Assembly: GCA_003246455.1 (NCBI GenBank)
Contig: QKAF01000032.1
Coordinates: forward strand, 1-58,762
Origin: Bacteroidota bacterium
Lineage (GTDB): Bacteria > Bacteroidota > Ignavibacteria > SZUA-365
Direction: 5' to 3'
DNA length: 58,762 bases
The translations under genes were made by a program, and so were the position numbers. Positions 40,775-49,199 of this stretch are shown here, one piece after another. Below the pieces are notes generated by a model. It saw only the letters and a list, made by a program, of their open reading frames with translations, was not told where the DNA came from and did no database searches. Each line of letters begins with the position of its first letter. Positions within the stretch are counted from its first letter, which is position 1.

Positions 40775-43201
40775 ATGAAAAATCTGTTCCGACTGGTACT
40801 CGTCGTGTGGATTTTCAGCGGCGCTGCCTTATGGGCGCAGAACACGCAATACATGCTCAGCATCGATCCCTCGGGGAGCAGTTCCTCGATGCTCACGGTA
40901 ACGCCCGGGCAGAGCATTCAATTCACGGCACGGGCCTATGAATTCACCGCGGCCGGGACGCGCGTCGAAGTTCCGATCACGAGCATCGCCTGGTCCGTCG
41001 ATCCTTCCTCTTTCGGCACCATCACCCCGCAGGGGCTCTTCACCGCCGCCGCGCTGAATTCCTCTTCGCCGCGCGGCGTCATTACCGCCACCGCGGTGGT
41101 GGGAAACATGACGCTGCAGGGCAGCGTCGGCGTCATGCTCGCGCCGCCGGGCGGACACATCCGCGGGAGAGTCATCGAGGCGACGACCGCAGGCTCCCCT
41201 GTCGCGGGAGCGCGCGTGACCGCCATTTCGCGCAGCAGCATGACCCCGCCGGCCAATACCGCGGGCTACAGTGCGATAACGGATGCGAACGGGAACTATG
41301 AAATCGTCGGCATCCCTGACGGACCGTACACCGTCTCCGCGATGCGGTCGGGGTACGTGACGCAGTTCTACGACGGGAAGCCCGACGCAGCGAGCGCGGA
41401 CGCCGTCACGATCGTCTCCGCCGGCACGGTGAGCGGCATCGATTTCGCCCTCTCGCTCGTTCCGCCCCCGCCCACCTATACCATCACCGGTTTCGTGCGT
41501 GATGCCAGCGGCAATCCCATCGGCGGTGCGCTCGTGCAGGCGGAGATGCTCAACAGCCCGATTCTTCGTCCGTTCATGGCGCGGTCGGCGAACGACGGCA
41601 GCTACACGCTCGATGTCCCGACAGGCAATTTCACCGTCTGGGCGAACGCCTCCGGATTCGCCACGGAATACTACAATGACACACCCGATCGCACGCTGGC
41701 GACCATCGTCACGGTGGACAACACCGCGCCGACGCGCAGCGGGGTGAATTTCTCGCTTGAACGCTTTGCCGGCTCCATCGCCGGAACGATCCGGGATGCA
41801 AACGGCAGCCCGATCGCCGATGCGGTCGTGACCGCATGGATCAACGGGCGGCCGAGCACGAATGTCGCCAGCAGCATCTACGGCCGAGCCGTTTCCGATG
41901 TCAACGGGAATTACCTGATCGCGGGACTCCCCGCGGGCGACTTCATCGTCCGCGCCCAGGCTTCGGGCTTCATCGCCGAGTACTACGCAGGAGTGACGGC
42001 CATTTCGCAGGCAGCCCCTGTCACCGTCGCGAACCAGCCGGTCACCGGCATAGACTTCACGCTCGATCCCGGCAGCAGCATCTCGGGGATCGTTTCGAAC
42101 GAGAATACCAATGCCCCGATCGCAAGCGCGACGGTGATCGTGCGATCGACGCAGTTCCATTTTGAACGCGGCGCGCGCACGAACGCGCAGGGCGCGTACA
42201 CCGTCGACGGACTTCCGGCAGGCGACTATATCGTGTACGCCTCGGCATACCGTTTCCTCGGAGAGTACTATAACAACGCCGCCTCGATGACCCTGGCCAC
42301 TCCGATCACGCTCGCGGCCTCGGCCAACGTGACGGGGATCGACTTGGCGCTGACTCCCGCCCCCACCGCGCCGCGCCTGTACCGCGGCCGTGTCGTGGCG
42401 CGCAACTCCCAGGGCGGACTCCCGGCCGTCATCGAAGCCGTCAATCCGGCGAACGGCATGGTGCTTTCCACCGGGACGAGTACGCAGGGTGAATTCGAAT
42501 TCCAGGCCTGGGATAACGCCGTGCTTCGCGCCCGCGCGCTCGGGTATGTCGGCATGTACGCTGGCGGGACATACGACTGGAAGCAGAGCCGCTGGGACGG
42601 TGCGCTCGGCGAAGTGACGTTCACGCTCGATCCGGTGACGGAAAGCGGTCTCGCGCTCTTCAGCGGCGAAGTAACCGACCAGACCTCCGGTACAGGACTG
42701 GCAAACGCGTGGGTGTACGGCATCGACGCGGCGGGCAGCATGTACTTCGCCGTCACGGGCACGGACGGTGCGTTCACCATCGCGAATACCGCAAACGGCA
42801 GTCTCGATGTCATGATCTCCGAGGTCGGATTCGAGAACGGCGCGACGTCGGCCGAAATCAGCGATGCGCACGGCAGCGCGTCGATCTCGGCACAGCGCTC
42901 CGGCGTGACGAGCGTCGCGAACCCCGCATCGCTTCCCTCCGCCCCGGTGCTCTATCAGAACTATCCGAACCCGTTCAATCCGGCGACGACGCTTCGCTTC
43001 GCCGTCCCCGAGCGCATGCACGTATCGCTCCGCGTCTATGACCTCCTCGGTCGCGAGGTCGGACTGCTCGTCAGCGATGTACGCGGGGCGGGCGCATACG
43101 AGGTTTCCTGGGATGCGTCGCAGCTGCCCTCCGGCATCTACCTCTGCCGTCTCGAGGCCGGTTCCACCGTACAGATCCGGCGCATGATGCTCATGAAGTG
43201 A
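40775..43201 (+). CDS. Large surface protein with carboxypeptidase-regulatory repeats and type IX sorting domain
   Basis: 808 residues with a signal peptide (residues 1-22). An Ig-like domain (LTVTPGQSIQFTARAYEF) precedes about six carboxypeptidase-regulatory-like modules, each opening as I-x-G-x-V/I-x-D (HIRGRVIEATTAGSPVAGA, ITGFVRDASGNPIGGA, IAGTIRDANGSPIADA, ISGIVSNENTNAPIASA). The end is a canonical sorting domain: NYPNPFNPATTLRF, VYDLLGREVGLL, LPSGIYLCRL. The protein is expected on the cell surface or released. Possible roles are adhesion or sugar contact, but nothing proves it. A terminator follows the stop. Confidence 0.87.
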   Translation: MKNLFRLVLVVWIFSGAALWAQNTQYMLSIDPSGSSSSMLTVTPGQSIQFTARAYEFTAAGTRVEVPITSIAWSVDPSSFGTITPQGLFTAAALNSSSPRGVITATAVVGNMTLQGSVGVMLAPPGGHIRGRVIEATTAGSPVAGARVTAISRSSMTPPANTAGYSAITDANGNYEIVGIPDGPYTVSAMRSGYVTQFYDGKPDAASADAVTIVSAGTVSGIDFALSLVPPPPTYTITGFVRDASGNPIGGALVQAEMLNSPILRPFMARSANDGSYTLDVPTGNFTVWANASGFATEYYNDTPDRTLATIVTVDNTAPTRSGVNFSLERFAGSIAGTIRDANGSPIADAVVTAWINGRPSTNVASSIYGRAVSDVNGNYLIAGLPAGDFIVRAQASGFIAEYYAGVTAISQAAPVTVANQPVTGIDFTLDPGSSISGIVSNENTNAPIASATVIVRSTQFHFERGARTNAQGAYTVDGLPAGDYIVYASAYRFLGEYYNNAASMTLATPITLAASANVTGIDLALTPAPTAPRLYRGRVVARNSQGGLPAVIEAVNPANGMVLSTGTSTQGEFEFQAWDNAVLRARALGYVGMYAGGTYDWKQSRWDGALGEVTFTLDPVTESGLALFSGEVTDQTSGTGLANAWVYGIDAAGSMYFAVTGTDGAFTIANTANGSLDVMISEVGFENGATSAEISDAHGSASISAQRSGVTSVANPASLPSAPVLYQNYPNPFNPATTLRFAVPERMHVSLRVYDLLGREVGLLVSDVRGAGAYEVSWDASQLPSGIYLCRLEAGSTVQIRRMMLMK

Positions 43202-43221
43202 TTTCTCCCCTAACAAGACAG

Positions 43222-43257
43222 AGCGCGGCGGCCCGTTGTTTGGGCTACCGCGCTTTG
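43222..43257 (+). terminator. Terminator after the surface-protein gene
   Basis: AGCGCGG (43222-43228) pairs with CCGCGCT (43248-43254) with an inner GCCC/GGGC stem, followed by TTTGT. Confidence 0.7.
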
Positions 43258-43320
43258 TATTTGTGCCTTCCGAATCGCGAGACACCTTCGCCGGCATACC
43301 CCGGCATGGGTGAATTCCGT

Positions 43321-43368
43321 CACGGCCGCAGCCCGTCACGGCCGCAGCCCGTCACGGCCGCAGCCCGT
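43321..43368. repeat. Three copies of a 16-bp tandem repeat
   Basis: CACGGCCGCAGCCCGT is repeated at 43321, 43337 and 43353 without change. Confidence 0.9.
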
Positions 43369-43431
43369 CACGCGCGTTTTCCTTCGCGGGCCGCGTGCCG
43401 AGGCAGCGCGGAGGACCAGGACGATTCCCGT

Positions 43432-44121
43432 TTACTCCAGCTTGAGTTTCTTCAGCTTCGGACGGATCACGACCTGGCAGTAGGGCGCATTCCGGTTGCG
43501 GTTGTAGTAGTCCTGGTGGTAGTTCTCCGCGACATAGAACGTGGTCAGCGGTGAAATTTCGGTGACGATGCGGCTGTCGATCTGCTTCTGTGCGGCCTGC
43601 ATCGATTTTTCCGCCGTGCTGCGCTGTTTGTCCGAGAGGGTGAAGATCGCCGAGCGGTACTGCGTGCCCACATCGGCACCCTGCCGGTTCATCGTCGTCG
43701 GATCGTGCGCCTGCCAGAACACTTCCAGAAGATCCGCGTACGAAATCCTTGCCGGATCGAAAATAATGCGCGCGACTTCCGCATGCCCGGTGCTTCCGCT
43801 GCACACCTGTTCGTAGGTCGGATGCTCCGTCTTCCCCCCGGCATAACCGGCCTCGACCGAAATCACTCCGTCCAGCCGCTCGAATACGGCTTCGATACAC
43901 CAGAAACAGCCGCCGCCGAAAATCGCGGTGTCCGTCACCGCGGGAAGAGATCCGCTGTCGGTTTCATCTATCATGTCTTTCTCCATATGAGCCCCACCGG
44001 GCAGAGGGGCTGCCTGTTGTTGTGCGTGCGCTCCGGCATTATCGGATCCCGCTTCCGTCTTCCCGCAGCCGGGAACCGTGAAGAGTAGAAACGCCGAGAG
44101 CATGAGGACCGCGTATTTCAT
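43432..44121 (-). CDS. msrA: Peptide methionine sulfoxide reductase MsrA, lipoprotein form
   Basis: 229 residues. MsrA is recognised by AIFGGGCFWCIEAVFE, with catalytic Cys 72, followed by GVISVEAGYAGG, HAEVARIIFDP, FWQAHDPTTMNRQGADVGTQYRS and YCQVVIRPKL. It reduces (S)-methionine sulfoxide in proteins, using thioredoxin-like electrons. Unusually for a cytosolic enzyme family it starts with a lipoprotein signal (LLFTVPGC, Cys 19) and a 45-residue low-complexity linker, so it should act in the periplasm or at a membrane. No MsrB partner is adjacent. Confidence 0.95.
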   Translation of the reverse strand: MKYAVLMLSAFLLFTVPGCGKTEAGSDNAGAHAQQQAAPLPGGAHMEKDMIDETDSGSLPAVTDTAIFGGGCFWCIEAVFERLDGVISVEAGYAGGKTEHPTYEQVCSGSTGHAEVARIIFDPARISYADLLEVFWQAHDPTTMNRQGADVGTQYRSAIFTLSDKQRSTAEKSMQAAQKQIDSRIVTEISPLTTFYVAENYHQDYYNRNRNAPYCQVVIRPKLKKLKLE

Positions 44122-44220
44122 GTCCTTCCTTTCCTGCTTTCCGTGTCAATGCCGCCATTATTCCTCAAAATACTCCGGAATTTCCGCGAAGAAAGGGCAA
44201 AAAGGCGGTCCGGACTCTTT

Positions 44221-45207
44221 TCAGGAAAGCAGTCTGAGCACTTCGTACGCGATGGCGGCGAAAATCGAGGACAGCGGGATGGTCAGCACCCACGCCCAGA
44301 GGATGTTGCGCGCCACGCCCCAGCGCACGGCGGAGACGCCGCGAACGGCGCCCACACCGATGATGGAGCCCGTGATGGTGTGGGTCGTACTCACGGGGAT
44401 ACCGAGCAGGGTCGCAAAAATGATCGTGAGGCCGGCCGACGATTCCGCGCTGAACCCGCCGAAGGGCGTGAGTTTGGTCATCCGCATGCCAAGGGTCTTG
44501 ATGACCTTCCACCCTCCGATGAGCGTGCCCAGCGCGATGAAGGTATAGCTGAGCATGATGACCCAGAACGGAACGTGGAACTCGCCGCCGATGATGCCGT
44601 TGGTGAACAGCACCAGCGCGATGATGCCCATGGTCTTCTGCGCATCGTTCGAGCCGTGACTGAGACTGTAGGCCGCCGCGGAAACCAGCTGCAGGCGGCG
44701 GAACCAGCGGTCGACGCTCCGCGGGGCATAATTTCGGACGATCCACATCGTGAGGACGGAAAAGAGGTACGCGATGAGAAGACCGAGGATGGGTGCGATG
44801 AAAATGAAGATGACGACTTTCACGATCCCGCTGGTCACGAGCACCTTCAGACCGGCTTTCACCACGGCCGCACCGCCGAGTCCGCCGATGATCGCGTGCG
44901 ATACGCTGATGGGAAGACCGTAATGCGTCGCCGTGGCGGTCAGAATGATCGCCCCCGAGAGCGCGGCGAAAATCACCGCGTTGTCAACGATCGACGGATC
45001 CACGATCCCCTTTCCGATCGTCGCCGCGACGGACACCCCGAAAATGAACGCGGCCGCGAAATTGAAGAATGCCGCCCAGGCGACCGCCTGCAGCGGTGTG
45101 AGCACGCGCGTCGAAACGACGGTGGCGATGGAATTCGCAGCATCGTTCATGCCATTGTAGAAGTCGAACACCAGCGCCAGGCAGATGATAAGTATGGCGA
45201 ATGTCAT
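44221..45207 (-). CDS. PiT-family inorganic phosphate transporter
   Basis: 328 residues with about ten membrane helices. The PiT signatures appear twice: FDFYNGMNDAANSIATVVSTR at the N-terminus and GIPVSTTHTITGSIIGVGAVRG at the C-terminus. It moves phosphate with H+ or Na+ across the inner membrane. The DUF47 gene starts just upstream and ends 4 bases before this ATG; DUF47 proteins regulate such transporters. The frame opens earlier, but this ATG places the first motif at the expected depth. Confidence 0.93.
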   Translation of the reverse strand: MTFAILIICLALVFDFYNGMNDAANSIATVVSTRVLTPLQAVAWAAFFNFAAAFIFGVSVAATIGKGIVDPSIVDNAVIFAALSGAIILTATATHYGLPISVSHAIIGGLGGAAVVKAGLKVLVTSGIVKVVIFIFIAPILGLLIAYLFSVLTMWIVRNYAPRSVDRWFRRLQLVSAAAYSLSHGSNDAQKTMGIIALVLFTNGIIGGEFHVPFWVIMLSYTFIALGTLIGGWKVIKTLGMRMTKLTPFGGFSAESSAGLTIIFATLLGIPVSTTHTITGSIIGVGAVRGVSAVRWGVARNILWAWVLTIPLSSIFAAIAYEVLRLLS

Positions 45208-45211
45208 GGTG

Positions 45212-45829
45212 CTACGAATTCTTGATGAAGATGGCGATGAGCACGTTCGCGACGGACTGGCACTTGTCGGAAGCATTCTCGAGGATATCGAGGATTTCTT
45301 TCTTCTTGATCAGTTCGATGGGGTCGGTCTCCTTCGCGAACAGGTCGGTCATCGCGGCCCGGTACACGTTGTCGGCCTGCGTCTCGAGGTCCTTCACCGC
45401 CTTGAGGCCGTCCACGTGGCGCTGTCTGCTTTTGAGTCCCGCCAGGACCTTCTCGAGTTCCAGAATCTGATGCTGAATAATGCTGATGATTTCCATGGCG
45501 CCGTCAATGCTGGCGGCCACTTTGAAAATGTCGGTACGCACGCTGGCGGCGAGGAGGATGTCGCTGATATCGTCGAGCCGTTTGATGAGCGAGAAAATGT
45601 CCTCGCGATCGAAGGGCGTCACGAAGGTCTTGTTCAGCTGCTTGACGACTTTATGCATGATCTCGTCGCAGCGTTTTTCCATGGGGATGATGTCGAGCAG
45701 AACCTCCCGGTCATACGGGTACTTGCTGAAGAGGGTGTAGGTTTTTTCCGCCATCTGGCGAATGTGCACGATCATCTCGGAGAAATACTCGAAGTACTTC
45801 TCCTCCTTCGGAAGCAGTTTGTCGAACAT
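45212..45829 (-). CDS. DUF47 phosphate-transport regulator
   Basis: 205 residues, all-helical and related to PhoU. MFDKLLPKEEKYFEYFSEM begins the family and EKRCDEIMHKVVKQLNKTF, TPFDREDIFSLIKRLDDISD follow with conserved acidic residues, possibly metal ligands. It almost certainly controls the PiT transporter downstream (4-base gap). ATG 45829 follows AAGGAG; the frame upstream of it is not used. Confidence 0.92.
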   Translation of the reverse strand: MFDKLLPKEEKYFEYFSEMIVHIRQMAEKTYTLFSKYPYDREVLLDIIPMEKRCDEIMHKVVKQLNKTFVTPFDREDIFSLIKRLDDISDILLAASVRTDIFKVAASIDGAMEIISIIQHQILELEKVLAGLKSRQRHVDGLKAVKDLETQADNVYRAAMTDLFAKETDPIELIKKKEILDILENASDKCQSVANVLIAIFIKNS

Positions 45830-46009
45830 GTGCGCCGGTCTCCTTGATGGGTTGGTCGTTCCGCTTCGCCGTGCGGAGCAGAACGGGTGGTACCGGAAGA
45901 TAGGGAATGCTTCGAGATCGTGAAAATGAGGCTTATTCGCCGTCCTTGCCTTGCATGGCCACAACCCGTATTATTCGGAGCATCATCGCGACAATATGGA
46001 AGAATGTCC

Positions 46010-46663
46010 ATGCCGAATACTCTCGCCCTGCTCCACGGCGCGCCGGACCACGTGATAGAACTCTTCAAGGCCAACGCAATCCGACAGGAGATCCCGTCCG
46101 GTATCGAAATCAGCCGTGAAGGTGACAGCTGTGCGTTTTTCCCCATCGTGGAATCGGGCAGCATCCGCGTCTACAAGCTCAGCCGCGACGGACACGAAGT
46201 CACCCTGTACCGCATCCGCGAAGGAGAAAGCTGCATTCTGACCCTCTCCTGCCTGGTGCGGTCGGCACTCTTCCCCGCGCATGCACGCGTCGAAAAAGAC
46301 TGCGCGCTGTACCTGGTCCCCGCCGTGACCTTCAAGGCGTGGAGCAGTACCGAACCGTTCTGGCGGGACTACGTCATCGGACACCTTTCCACGACGCTGG
46401 ACCGCGTGGTCGGTCTCGTGGAAAACATGCTCTTCCGGAGCGTAGAGATGCGCATCGTCGATGCGCTTCTCGAACACAGCCGGGAGGAGGGTCGGAGCAT
46501 CGCGGCGACGCATCAGGACATCGCGAATGAGATCGGGAGCGCGCGGGAAGTCATCAGCCGCAATCTCAAGGAAATGGAGCGCGAAGGGCTCGTCAGCCTC
46601 GGTCGTGGTGAAATCCGCATTCTCGACCGGAGCCGTCTCCTTCGCATGAGCGAGCTGCTCTGA
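46010..46663 (+). CDS. Crp/Fnr-family transcriptional regulator
   Basis: 217 residues. A cyclic-nucleotide-binding-like sensor domain occupies residues about 10-130 (FFPIVESGSIRVYKLSRDG, YRIREGESCILTLSCLV). The C-terminal winged helix has ATHQDIANEIGSAREVISRNLKEMEREGLV. GESCILTLSC contains two Cys five residues apart, and another Cys lies in EGDSCAFFP, all absent from cAMP-type Crp. The start is ATG 46010, seven bases after GGAAG; ATG 46004 is two codons earlier. It is divergent from the DUF47 gene and may respond to redox or small molecules. Confidence 0.88.
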   Translation: MPNTLALLHGAPDHVIELFKANAIRQEIPSGIEISREGDSCAFFPIVESGSIRVYKLSRDGHEVTLYRIREGESCILTLSCLVRSALFPAHARVEKDCALYLVPAVTFKAWSSTEPFWRDYVIGHLSTTLDRVVGLVENMLFRSVEMRIVDALLEHSREEGRSIAATHQDIANEIGSAREVISRNLKEMEREGLVSLGRGEIRILDRSRLLRMSELL

Positions 46664-46752
46664 CCTCCCCTTCACCGGCGTCATCCCGGTGACCGCCCGT
46701 CTGCATTCAGTCCCTATCGCAGCATTCATCATACAGGAAAAGGAATTCGCAC

Positions 46753-47244
46753 ATGAGTGACGACAATCTCAGCCTCTGCATCACCCATCTCCAGGAAATG
46801 ATGGCGCAGGGCTGGACCGCCGCGGCCATCTCCCGCGAAAGCGGCGTGAACCAGATAACCATCGGAAACATCAAAAACGGCAAGGCCAGCAGGGTCACCG
46901 ATAAAGTATACCGGAAGATCGCGGATCTGAAAGAAAGGGTCGACGGCGGAAAGCTCTCCGCCGGGAAACCCGGGCGAAAAGCAGGAAGCGCGGCGGTGGC
47001 GGGAAACGAGGGTGCGACGCGAGCCGCCGGTCGCACGGCCGAACAGCCCGGTCGCGCCAAGCAGCCGGTGAAGGCACGGCAGAGGGCGAAGAATCCTGAC
47101 GCCCTCGATGTGCAGGGAATGATCAGAACCGACTATGTACCGGTGGACATCGGTCAGCTGCAGGGACTGATCGACGGACTCATCGCGCGCTTTGCCGGCG
47201 CGATCGAAGAGCTCGAACAGATCAGGGAACAGCTGCGGAAATAA
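46753..47244 (+). CDS. Small HTH protein with basic linker and C-terminal coil
   Basis: 163 residues. Residues 1-60 contain a helix-turn-helix like the Cro/C1 type (GWTAAAISRESGVNQITIGNIKNG). Residues about 70-115 form an Ala/Gly/Arg/Lys-rich flexible linker (RAAGRTAEQPGRAKQPVKAR). The end is an amphipathic helix likely to pair as a coiled coil (LIDGLIARFAGAIEELEQIREQL). It may bind DNA as a multimer, like nucleoid proteins, but no family name is certain. It is 89 bases after the Crp-like gene and precedes a strong bidirectional terminator. Confidence 0.7.
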   Translation: MSDDNLSLCITHLQEMMAQGWTAAAISRESGVNQITIGNIKNGKASRVTDKVYRKIADLKERVDGGKLSAGKPGRKAGSAAVAGNEGATRAAGRTAEQPGRAKQPVKARQRAKNPDALDVQGMIRTDYVPVDIGQLQGLIDGLIARFAGAIEELEQIREQLRK

Positions 47245-47274
47245 CGCGGCGCAATTTATCCCTTCCGTTCAGTC

Positions 47275-47305
47275 AAAAAAAAACCCCGCCGAAGCGGGGT
47301 TTTTT
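47275..47305. terminator. Bidirectional terminator
   Basis: AAAAAACCCCGC pairs with GCGGGGTTTTTT around CGAA, between the convergent genes ending at 47244 and 47326. Confidence 0.9.
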
Positions 47306-47325
47306 CTCACAACAAAGCGAATCGC

Positions 47326-48438
47326 TTAGTTGTTGTAAGCGTCGATCGAGTTCTGGATGAGTGCCTTGGCATATTTCGGGTTGTGCACGCCGCCGCTGCG
47401 ATCTTCGATGAAGATCATGCGGTAGTTGAACAGTGCACCGGCCTTGTTCGCCGAGTACGTTCCAGCAACGGCGGAACCGCTCGCGGTGAGCAGACCGTCG
47501 TTGATGAGCATGGTCTCGAGCTGTGCGCCGAGAGCAGCAAGATCCGTGACCGCGCCGTTGACGTCGAAATCTTCGATTCCGTCGTGGCAGGACTGGCAGC
47601 CGGCGGTGTTCATTTCGGTCACACCGTGATACTCGTATTCCATCTTCATGGTGTGGCCACCGGACTGACGACCGAATGCTTCCTGCATGTGACAGGTCAC
47701 GCAGCCGTTGGAGATCATCGTGGTGTGCGCAGTGTTGTTGTACGCGAGCGTACCGGGCACTTCATAACCACCGATACCGGCAAGGAGGGAACCCTGCGGA
47801 CCGTGGTGCGGGCCGAAGCGGCTGGAGGTGACGGTGTAGTCGCCGCCACCGACGGTCGGAAGGGTGACGTCGCGCGGCTGATGGCAAGCGACGCAAAGGT
47901 TGGATGCGCCCTTATCATAGGTCTCGCCGGCCAGATAGGCGGCGCGGAACGGCGTTGCACCGGTCACTGCGAGCGTGAAGTCAGAGCGCTCGTAGCTGGT
48001 GTGGATGTTGTGGCACGTGCGGCAGCCGATCGCGGTCGGATTCGAAATCGTCGCTGCGACGGCTCCAGTTGCCTGGAATTCACGGAAACCTTCGTGGGTG
48101 TGGCACGGGGCGCAGTCAGCGGAATTGCGCTCGAAATTGCCGCCCATGTTGTGCTGGGAATTCGACCACTGGTCAACGCGTGCTACCAGGTCGGTCGACA
48201 TGTCGTGACAGGTGATACATCCGGCGGTGCCAGCTGCACCCGGATCGCCGGGATCGCCCTTGTCGCCCTTTTCGCCCTGGGCACCGGTTGCGCCTGTCGC
48301 ACCGGCGGCGCCGTCGGCACCGTCAGCACCAGCAAGTCCCTGAGGACCTTCGGGGCCTTCGCAGGCTGTGAAATAGAAGGCAAGGCAGATAACCATGAGC
48401 ATGCTGGGAACAGCTCGCAGCATTTTGAATGGATTCAT
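47326..48438 (-). CDS. Collagen-like hexaheme cytochrome c lipoprotein
   Basis: 370 residues. The signal ends with a lipobox (FYFTAC, Cys 26). Residues 28-73 are about 15 perfect Gly-X-Y triplets (GPEGPQGLAGADG... to GTAG), a collagen-like stalk. After it come six CxxCH heme-binding motifs: CITCH (74), CAPCH, CRTCH, CVACH, CVTCH and CQSCH. The tail has GGVHNPKYAKAL, common at the end of multiheme cytochromes. The protein should be an outer-membrane or periplasmic electron-transfer lipoprotein. Its redox partner is not identified here. It is alone on its strand, upstream of a strong terminator. Confidence 0.9.
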   Translation of the reverse strand: MNPFKMLRAVPSMLMVICLAFYFTACEGPEGPQGLAGADGADGAAGATGATGAQGEKGDKGDPGDPGAAGTAGCITCHDMSTDLVARVDQWSNSQHNMGGNFERNSADCAPCHTHEGFREFQATGAVAATISNPTAIGCRTCHNIHTSYERSDFTLAVTGATPFRAAYLAGETYDKGASNLCVACHQPRDVTLPTVGGGDYTVTSSRFGPHHGPQGSLLAGIGGYEVPGTLAYNNTAHTTMISNGCVTCHMQEAFGRQSGGHTMKMEYEYHGVTEMNTAGCQSCHDGIEDFDVNGAVTDLAALGAQLETMLINDGLLTASGSAVAGTYSANKAGALFNYRMIFIEDRSGGVHNPKYAKALIQNSIDAYNN

Positions 48439-48735
48439 AACCTCTCCTGCATTGATGATGGGTTAGTGATGGGAACCTTGATGCGGTTCATGTTGAAAAT
48501 ATTCACCTCTAAGCGTGGAATCAGGTGATTCGTGGAGTCAGGTAAGGGGGTTTCAGTAAATGCGAACATCAACATTTGAGCATATCACATGTTATGGTCC
48601 TATTATAGCTTTTCTGCCGGGCAAATGCAAGAGTCATGAGTATTGATTTTAAGGATTTAGGTCAGCTTTTTTCATCCCGTGCACGGCGTTTTTCCTTGCG
48701 CTTTGTGTAGACTTTGTATAGTTTGTGACGATTTT

Positions 48736-49137
48736 ATGCAAATCGACCTGAAATACGGCAATTCACCGGCAAGCCGCGGTGTGATCACCGCACTGCTGCT
48801 AATCGTGCTCATGCTGAACCTTTCGGTTCAGGCTGAAAATCGTCGGCCCTCACGGGTGGCGGCCTGTTCGAATACGGCATGCATGGGATCGCCGGAAACC
48901 GAATCGCTCGCTCCCTCTGCGACAAGCGACAGCACCTGCACGGATAATTGCTGCGGTGATGACTGCTGCGATGAGGACTGCGCATGCGGTCAGTTCGGCC
49001 AGGATTCGCCGGGACAATCGCTGCTCTCCGTCGCACATGCGCATTGTGCCCTCCCCAGTGCGAGGCTGGCAGAATCGCCGGTGCTCACCCTTCTCCAGGG
49101 CAGCGTCCGCACGCCCCAACTCCCTCCACGCGTCTGA
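48736..49137 (+). CDS. Small exported cysteine-rich protein
   Basis: 133 residues from ATG 48736. A signal anchor or peptide lies at residues 14-33 (RGVITALLLIVLMLNLSVQA). Residues 68-84 hold seven cysteines with acidic residues (CTDNCCGDDCCDEDCAC), a metallothionein-like metal-binding patch. The rest is low complexity and no family is recognised. The gene lies 62 bases before a TonB-dependent receptor whose plug has a CC motif, so a joint role in metal uptake is a plausible inference. The frame extends upstream to 48679 without a ribosome site. Confidence 0.65.
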   Translation: MQIDLKYGNSPASRGVITALLLIVLMLNLSVQAENRRPSRVAACSNTACMGSPETESLAPSATSDSTCTDNCCGDDCCDEDCACGQFGQDSPGQSLLSVAHAHCALPSARLAESPVLTLLQGSVRTPQLPPRV

Positions 49138-49199
49138 ACGCCCGATCACCTTTCCTTTCCCAGTACTCTCCCGTTCACCAAACGCTCGGAGGATGTCTC

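Noticed and set aside
40829-43339. 836-codon minus-strand frame opposite the large surface protein
   Set aside because: Longer than the real gene, but composed of Arg/His/Gly-rich shadow sequence; the plus strand has a signal peptide and NYPNPFNP.
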